From Siphonodentalium dalli (lineage: Eukaryota > Mollusca > Scaphopoda > Gadilida > Siphonodentaliidae), in the NCBI GenBank assembly GCA_032622095.1, contig CP136062.1, forward strand, positions 165,128,590 to 165,192,589: 64,000 nt of DNA. The letters are read 5' to 3'. The position numbers and the translations under genes are program-made. This document shows positions 51,401 through 60,400 of this stretch, piece after piece. Position 1 is the stretch's first letter, and each line of letters starts with the position of its first letter. The notes beneath the pieces are model-generated. The model was not told the origin of the DNA and ran no database searches. It saw only the letters and a program-made list of their open reading frames with translations.

Positions 51401-54400
51401 TTACAACATGGACAATCAGAGATAAGTTTGCCCGACTCACTCAAATGGCGACAGTTCTCAATCTGGAGAAGGTATGTAAATGGGCGATCAGTCTGATTAA
51501 CACTTTACCCAACAGAACAGCCCTGTGCCAATGCATTCTCTTATATATGCGAGTCGACCATAGGTCGCCTCACATATATAAGAGAATGCATTGGCTTAAC
51601 ACATATTAAAAATGATAAAATTGTCAAAGAATGCAGAAAAATATTATAAATATTTTTTTAAATGTAAGAATTTTTTTTTTTAGGCCAATACATTCTCTTA
51701 TATATGCGAGGCGACCTATGGTCGACTCACATATATAAGAGAATGCATTGGCACAGGGCATAACTGTAACCATCACAATGTGGTCAATGAACCGGTTCCA
51801 ATGATATCCATATTTGTATGGTGTTATTGAGACAGAAGATATTTTAGGCTGTTGAAGCTTTATTTGGGCGTTTTTGGCCGTTTTGTTGGGTAAAGGGTTA
51901 GAGAAGTTTGCTTGGGATATAGAAAATGTGTTCTGTCAGTCTGTGTGTCCGTCCATTCTTAACCTTTCCATGACTGGATCCTCCTGAAATTTTGTGCAAA
52001 CACTGTGCCAATGCATAGGTTGCCCGCATATATAAGAGAATGTATTGGCCTAACAAATTTTATGTTATTTTTTATAATTGTTAAAAAATGTAACAAAAAG
52101 ATAATAAAAAATTCTAAATTTAAAGAATGTAAGAAATAATGATTAAAAAAGGATAACATTGTTAAAGAATACAAGAAAAAATGATAAAAATTGTTCTAGT
52201 GTATAAGAAAAATTATTTTTAAAAATGTTAAAGATTGTAAGAAAAATTGATAAAAAAATTGATGTGGCCAATGCATTCTCTTAAGTATGCGAGGCGACCT
52301 ATGGTCAACTCGCATATATAAGAGAATGCATTGGCACAGGGTCGGCTCAGTGTAAATCCCTCATTGTTGGGGGTACTCTATGTGGTGCACTTGTTCTACA
52401 ATGGAGATTCTCTTCATGACATATTATCTTGCAAAAATTCTAAGGCTTTTTTCGGGATACACTAAAAGGAAATCTGTTTTAAAGGATGCTGTTGTGGATC
52501 TTGTTGATGACAGGCATAACAGCCACGACAGATGTCCATAAAGCCGAAATGCTGAACAAATTCTTCAGTAGTGTTTTTCCGCCAAGGAGAAGCCCTCTAA
52601 AAACTATATGGATTACGTCTCCGGCCTTGTGTCAATCAGGAGGGTTAAAATTTTATTGCTGTGCCGACCCCACTCACACCCGTGTCCAGATTAGTCTCGC
52701 ATGAATACACCCGCATTCTATCTATTGTCTAGTCAGTTTTTAATTCCTCCTCGGCAGGACAGGATCGTTTCTATTTCTCAAGGTTGTATCTTACTGTGTT
52801 GCGAGTTTATCGACTCAATATTTATTGTTGATATTACAAACTTGCAATTTATTGTACCCGATAGTTAATTAATATTTCTCACATCCGAAAAGGGAACTTT
52901 TTTCGTTTCACTGTATCCGTATTTGTTTCCGTGTTTTTTGTTTTCCTCAAGACGGCTTTATCTTTCAACAATTGGAATTAAGATGGCCATCTTGACAATG
53001 ACTAAAGAAGCACATAGCTTACTTGTGGCAAAACCACATAGTGCATATTGTGCCACACATACGGCGTGATGACTATCATGACTTACAATTGAGGACGCAA
53101 TGTAGTACGGTATGCGATATCTCCTAATTTCGTGCTACACGTGTTTCACTTTACATAAGTTTCCGTCGACTCGCTTCGGTTATTTCGTAAGTTCCGTTGC
53201 TTTGTATCATAATGTATACTGCCAAATCATACATGGCACTGCTCTGTTAATTTGCAGAAAGTTGCACAGGACAGCAGGGGGCGGTAATATCCTCCTTTCT
53301 AATAATTGACATGAATAAATACGAAAGATAGTACTTGTTATCAGATGACATTTCACATAATTTCTTTCGACTGAGCGATCTGTAACATTGTTTTAACGAT
53401 CAATACCTGCGAATCTACGCCCGCCAGTATGTATGAGCGTGTGGTCTTGTCTTAGACACATGGCAAATGTAATAACACATTACATCGACTTCAAGGTATT
53501 TAGAAAATTCTGCCTTGTCTATCACGATTAAATATCATATAACTCATTGTATCATCAGTACAATAGTTACTAACACTCCGTAACAGGGGGATGGTATTCG
53601 TTATCACATATATAACCACACTTCAAATTGATGTGTTGTCTGACGTTCTAAATATTGTGTTGCATTCTTTACATCCATGTATGTACAGTTTGGGTTCCTA
53701 CGAACTGCAATGAAGTGAAAACTTTGTAGCCTGACACTAAGCCATCTTACCGTAGGCTCTAATATGCCTCGGCATGGGCGAGCTTGCAATAATGTATTGC
53801 ACGCCGTAATAATTCCATACATTGTACATGACAATCATATGGTATCAGGGCCTCATGTATGCTGTCAGAACTGACTACTAGTATGCTTACATATGGTGAA
53901 CAGTTTTCGTCCCAATACTGACATACTTTGCAGTTTCATCAGTGAATGATAACGGCAAACAGCGAAATAGAAAGAATACATATTGTCACGTGCTCCAGAT
54001 TCACTGCCAATAGTCTTTCCAGTAGAGACCATCACTTGGCTCACTAACTTCTATTTCCACATATATCAAAACGATATTCTGCCAAATAGCTTTCACTCGT
54101 GTATGATGCGCAGTTACATGCAACACATTTATATTGCGCAGAATATCAGAAAGGACTGCATTTGTATTGTTACATGTCTAAAGCGAGCTTACATGCGCAG
54201 CGTTTATATTGCGCACATCTACTGCCAATATATTTCCGAAACCGGCCAAGACATGGCTCTTCGTCTATTGTCACATATCCACTGATTATGTGACAAAACG
54301 ATTCGATACAATCATGCCGAAAATGAAGGCATTCGTATCTTCACGTCCGCTGTAAGCGCACTTTCCTAACGGAAACCGCCTAGTTCTTGCCTATGTGCAT

Positions 54401-57400
54401 TCGGAACTCATCGTCCTCATATACGAGAAAAGACAGTATCTTACCTGTCATAGCAGGTAAGATCACGTGGCCAGGGGTATAACGTGATTTTATATTAACC
54501 TTACTTTATACTCAATAACCTAGGTTGTATTGTGTTATGTATATTAACCTTGCTTTGTTATAACTAACAGCATGTCTTGCAGTCGAACATGATTCGAATT
54601 TGATGGCCACACACCGTGCAGGTTGCTCATTCACGGGTGTATTACTTGTTATAGTTGGGTAAGGGCATATTAGTCAATGATTACCTACTTTGAGCAACCG
54701 TACCAGTCTTTACCTCGGGCAGGACCAGTTCTGGCCCCCCAGGTCCTGCTACGGCAGTGTGAACCAATGGTAGGCGGGTGCTGCAAGTGGTTGATTCGGG
54801 AAACCAATCTTCACGGGCGATTGCTCCGGCACCTTTCTCTCAGGTGCCTAATGGTAGTGGCAATACGATTATTAAATTTCGAAAAAATTCACATCGATAT
54901 ACTATTATTCCACATAGAGTGAAATTTCCATCAGTATTTTGATTTCGGCCTGGATTCCTGCCACGAAGATCTGTTTATAGGCCACCACAATTATTGGGCA
55001 CCTGGGAGTAGCCTTTGGCGGCTGTTCTGGGTGGGGAAGACTCGTTGTCACGTGACGCTCTTGCTCTCATAGACATAGCGCACCAGCCAAATGGCCTTCT
55101 GACTCTTCCCCATGGTGCAGTGGCCCACATCATTACAAGATGGGGTCCAGTCGATCCCCTGGAATCGTAATACCTTCGGGATACATCCGGGCCTGCTCCT
55201 CCGCCGTCATGTGATCATAGTGGTATGTCATCGACATTTATTCCAGTTTGGTCAGGACCACCTGCATTTGGGGGATTCCATGGAAGGGGCTTCCTCTGAT
55301 CAAATGGCTCATCAGAACTTATTCCCTCTGGCCTTGGGGGCGCAGCTTGATGATGCCCCAGAATTTGAGGGGGTGACCTTGGACAGGACATAGCTACTTA
55401 TCCCAATTGCAAGAGCATTTGTCTTGCGTCGAACCATTTCAGAGTAGGCCTCTTCCACAGTCTGGTATCCCAACCTGATGCAGCCAATTCTGTTGGCTGG
55501 CGTCGATCTTGACATGCTTCTCTGCATCGCGTGGCGTCGGCAGGTTTGACGACGATGAGCAAGAATCGCGGGTCGACAGTGGGTCGCCAGGCACACTGTC
55601 GGACGAGGATTCTGATGTTCCGCTGGTAAGTGATTTTGTACAGGATGAGGATACAGGTTGATATCTTATATTGCTTCATTTAATTCAACAATCTGCGATA
55701 AGTACAAGTATTTATCTCAGTCAGGAAAGATCCAGCACTGTAGCCTTTGGAGGATGTTCTGGGTGGGGAAGTGAAGAGTTGTTGCGTGCCTCCAAGAGCT
55801 GCTCCAGCCTTCTGCCTCTTCCCCACGGTGCAGTGGCCCACATCTCCACAGATGGGGTCCAGCCACTCCCCTGGAATCGTACACCTTCGGGATACCTCTA
55901 GGCCACTCCTCCACCGGTAGGCTGAATGTTCTGGGTGGGGAAGACTTGTTATTGCGTGCCTCCAAGTGCTGCACCAACCAACCTTCTAACTCTTCCCCAT
56001 GGTGCAGTGGCCCACATCTCCACAAGATGGGGTCCAATCCCCTGGAATCGTAATACCTTAGGGATACCTCCAGGCCACTCCTTCACCGGTAGGAAAGAAA
56101 GGCTGAATGATCTGGGTGGGGAAGACTTGTTGCGTGCCTCCAAGAGCTGCACCAACCAGCCTTCTATCTCTTCCCCACGGTGCAGTGGCCCACATCTCCA
56201 CACGATGGGGTCCAATCTCCTGGAATCGTAATACCTTCGGGATACCTCCAGGCCACTCCTTCACCGGTCATTTTGCAATTTTGATCATTCTGCTACATTT
56301 GATCATTTTGAAATGTACCCGACACTCGTTATGTGCGCCATCATAGATCACTGATGCTTCTATGCTTGTTCATCAAGTCCTCAGTGGTGTTCTCTAATCC
56401 CATATATACTGGTATGCAATGATACCTTGGATCATGATGGCGTTCCCTGCTCTCTACATTATACGAGGCTGGAGTACAGATGTGTGGCATGATATAATGA
56501 AACCTCCTACCTCGCTATGTTATCTGCAGCATATCATTTTTATATCTGGTTTGTGTATCACAGGGAGCAATTTACTTTCGATATCTGATTAGCAAATAAT
56601 CTCACATTGACATGATTAGATAGCATTTTTATAACATCATACATGTATAAAAATTTCCTCGCTATTACCGGTATCCACATTTCAGTGGCAAATCGCGATG
56701 CGATTCCAGTTAATTTGCTCCCTGGTGTATCATAAGCATTCTGATATCTTATGGCATACACAATGGCTGCATGTGACATCAGTTCATAATGTGAACTGTC
56801 GAGAGAGCGAAGAAGATAACAAAGAGAATAGGATGCAGCAAAGTTATACTTGCTCGGTTGTCTCGCTAGCATGAATTATATGGCACTACCTGGGATGTTT
56901 ATTCCAAAAACAAGGGAGGCGGGCGGTACACATTTGAGCAATGTCGTAATCTGAATTGGGAGCTCTTTCACGTAACATAATCATATCTGATTAATGACTA
57001 AATCACATTTACATGAATCCTGTTTCGGAAGAGTACATTCCCATCGAATTTGGATATTAATTAACTTTATTGCTCGTGCCTCCTCCTGGGCTTGCATTCT
57101 AATCCATATAGTTCAGTTGAGGGCTTCTCCTTGGCGGAAAAATATAATTTTTATAATTAAAATTACTTTTTCCCTTAAGGGAAGCCCGAAACTGAACTAT
57201 CATAGATCCCTCCCATGGTGGTGCCATTCCCAACCCCGCGACTCGCAAATCTCATGATTAAGTCGGAAATAAAAAACTGACTAGACAATAGATAGAATGC
57301 GGGTGTATTCATGCGAGACTAATCTGGACACGGGTGTGAGTGGGGTTGGCACAGCAATAAAATTTTAACCCTCCTGATTGACACAAGGCCGGAGACGTAA

Positions 57401-60400
57401 TCCATATAGTTCAGTTTCGGGCTTCCCTTAAGGAAAAAGTAATTTTAATTATAAAAATTATATATTTATGCAAGAAAACCTTAACCCTTTTAGTGCCAGG
57501 GGCCGATCTCATCGGCCCTAATTTACGGTCTGTAAAATCGGCCCTAAAAAAAAATTTTAAAAGGGTTTTTTTTTTTTTTTTTTTTTATAGATTTTTTTTT
57601 TTTTTTTTGGGTTGAATTTTTTTGGGGTATGCTTAAGCATGCTATGGCGAATTTAAAACAAACTGGTTAAAACCATAGGGGTATGTTATAACTCAAAACT
57701 ATCACCAAGTATTCATAGTAATAATTTTGATGCCCATGAAAAACGTAAGATTCCCTGGCACTAAACCTACAAAATAAGTCTGTTAAAGAATATAAGAAAA
57801 AATTATTAAAATTGTAAAAAATAATAACAAATGATGAAAAATTGTTAGGCCAATGCATTCTCTTATATATGCGAGGCGACCTATGGTCGACTCGCATATA
57901 TAAGAGAATGCATTGGCACAGGGTATACAGGTTGATACAAAAATCTGACCTGGCACTGAAAGGGTTAATACCACACCACACAAAGAAAACAGAAATATGA
58001 ACTCGTTCACTCCTGATATCATTATCACCCAATGTGCAGTGGACAACTGTTTACTCACGCTCAACCTGTATAAAAGCCAAGGTCCGGACGAAGTGCCAAC
58101 TAGATTACTCAAGGAGTGTACTCAATTTTTGAGTACGCCTTTGTGTATGTTATTCAATAAACTCTCAAAAGATGATAAATTCCAGAAGTGTAGAAAAATG
58201 GCAAATATTGCAAGTTTATACAATATGTCTTACACACATCCTGATCTGATAATCTTCTGCAACATTTCAGAAATCAAAATGGTGAATACAAGATATATAG
58301 CGGATTTACATAGAGATGTGGAAATAAAAAAATTCATCTATGTAAAGCAACCCTACATTTTCAGTGGATGGAATTTGGCCAAATAACAATATTGTAGGAA
58401 TTTTATCAGTATCTTTATGGAACATTTAATATCGTTCTGTTTTTATTTAAGGTCAGTGAAATCTCAGATTATTTTGGACCAAACTCCGGCCCCCTCACAT
58501 GGCGCCTAACTCCAACTGATGTCAGACAGGTCCTCTCCCTTAGGTGAGTATAAAATCCCTTACAACTGCATCAAGGGCCTCAACTCAGCTTTGGGGGCCT
58601 CAACTGAGATTCTTTGTTGTCGGCATCAAAAGAGTCATACTTTTAGTCTGCTGTATTTTGTGTATTATTGTTTTATTGAGCGACCTGGGAGGAAGATATA
58701 TAATATTATCAATCAGAAGTGAATATGTGATAATGAAAATTACCCATATTAAACATGAACAGGTTACTTGCTCACCAACAGTATTTTGGTTGTACAGTAA
58801 TGCCCTAAGAAATCGACCCCTTAACCACAGCAGAATTATGGGTAACTTTTCAGGATTTAGTCGGAAATATGGCTTGTTGCCATTCATCGGAAAGCTCTCC
58901 CCGAGAAGCTCTCAGTGATTACTTACGGCATTGCTGTATATTGGTATATCATATACATGTATGTCATGAAATGGTGTCATTATCAATGGTAGGTATGACC
59001 ATTTGAAACACAGTTATTTAGTACCATGGGAACCTGTGCACCTGCAATAATGAGGTCTGTCTGACTTTTTTTTTTGTTATCCCCCTTTTTCTCAAGATGC
59101 ATAATTTTGTCTGTGGTTTTATTCCTACATTTTTCAGTCAATTTTGTTTAAACTTGGCACATATGTATTAGTGCTGAAACGGATATCCGGTTGACAACCG
59201 GCTACTGTCAGCAACCGGTTGAACTACGATCAACCGGTTAACCGCTATGTATTACACACATGCAATGCCACTGATAAAAACTAACATATTCAGGTCCTTA
59301 ATCGGCATAGACTGATAACAGTAGCTTTTAAACACGGGTACTTTATAAATTTTGCTACAAACGTTATCACTCTCAGGGGGGTATACATTCGAAATTACGC
59401 ATATTAAAAGTCAAAATCTGGTGCCAGATCAAGTCTTCCATGAATGGCAGATTACATAGTCTGGCATTAGCCGGTAAACATCAAAGATGCATGACGTCAT
59501 CTTTGATGTTCCGATGTCTGGTAAAACATGTGCACTGACGCCACTGGGTCATCGGCAAAGATCAATACACTCGTTTTCACTGCAGTATACGGCGTGGTCA
59601 TTTGACATCTACTCTCCGACTGACTACTTGTAGATATTATCATGGATACCCAAGAAATTAGTAAATCAGATGTCTGGGCACATTTCAAAGAGAAATTGGC
59701 AGAATGCAAACTCTGAGATCCAACCCTATTTACATACGCTCGGTCTATACTTCTAACATTACTGAGTTTGAGTAATCTCAGTCGATGAAGTTCAAATGAA
59801 CTCGAATCAAAATGGTGTTCCCCTGCAGTCGGACTTATTTGCATCCTAATGACTAATTCTCAGCATTTGATTGTCTTCTAACAGAAAACAGTGTTTTTAG
59901 CAGGTTTTCAGCTGTTTTTTTTTAATTTTCATTTGTTAACTACATAAAGTTCACAAACTTCATAATTGTGTTTATCGGTCGTCAGTCATCCTATCTATCT
60001 AAAATCGCCAAAGAACACCCAGCGGTTAGAATACCTGAGTCACATGACTTAATAATCGGCCAGTCCCGCAATCGCTATAATGGCAATACAAAACTGTCGA
60101 TATTTGCATGCATGAACATGTATATAGGTCACACAATATTCTTCCCAAAATGAAAACGATAAAAAGTCAGGTAGCAGTCGCAACTGCAGTACAAATAGGT
60201 CAAGCATGACACGTCTATTTATAAACACTGCGAGTTTTAGTTCACTGTGTCATCTGCCGAGTTGTCAACACGTGGCTTTGTGACGTTCATGTTTGGTGAT
60301 TTACATTCATTTAATACAAGCTCTGGTCGGTGTAAACATTACGCGAGTTTGCCATACAGTTAATAAATCAAATTATGCTGATATATTGGTACAAATTATA

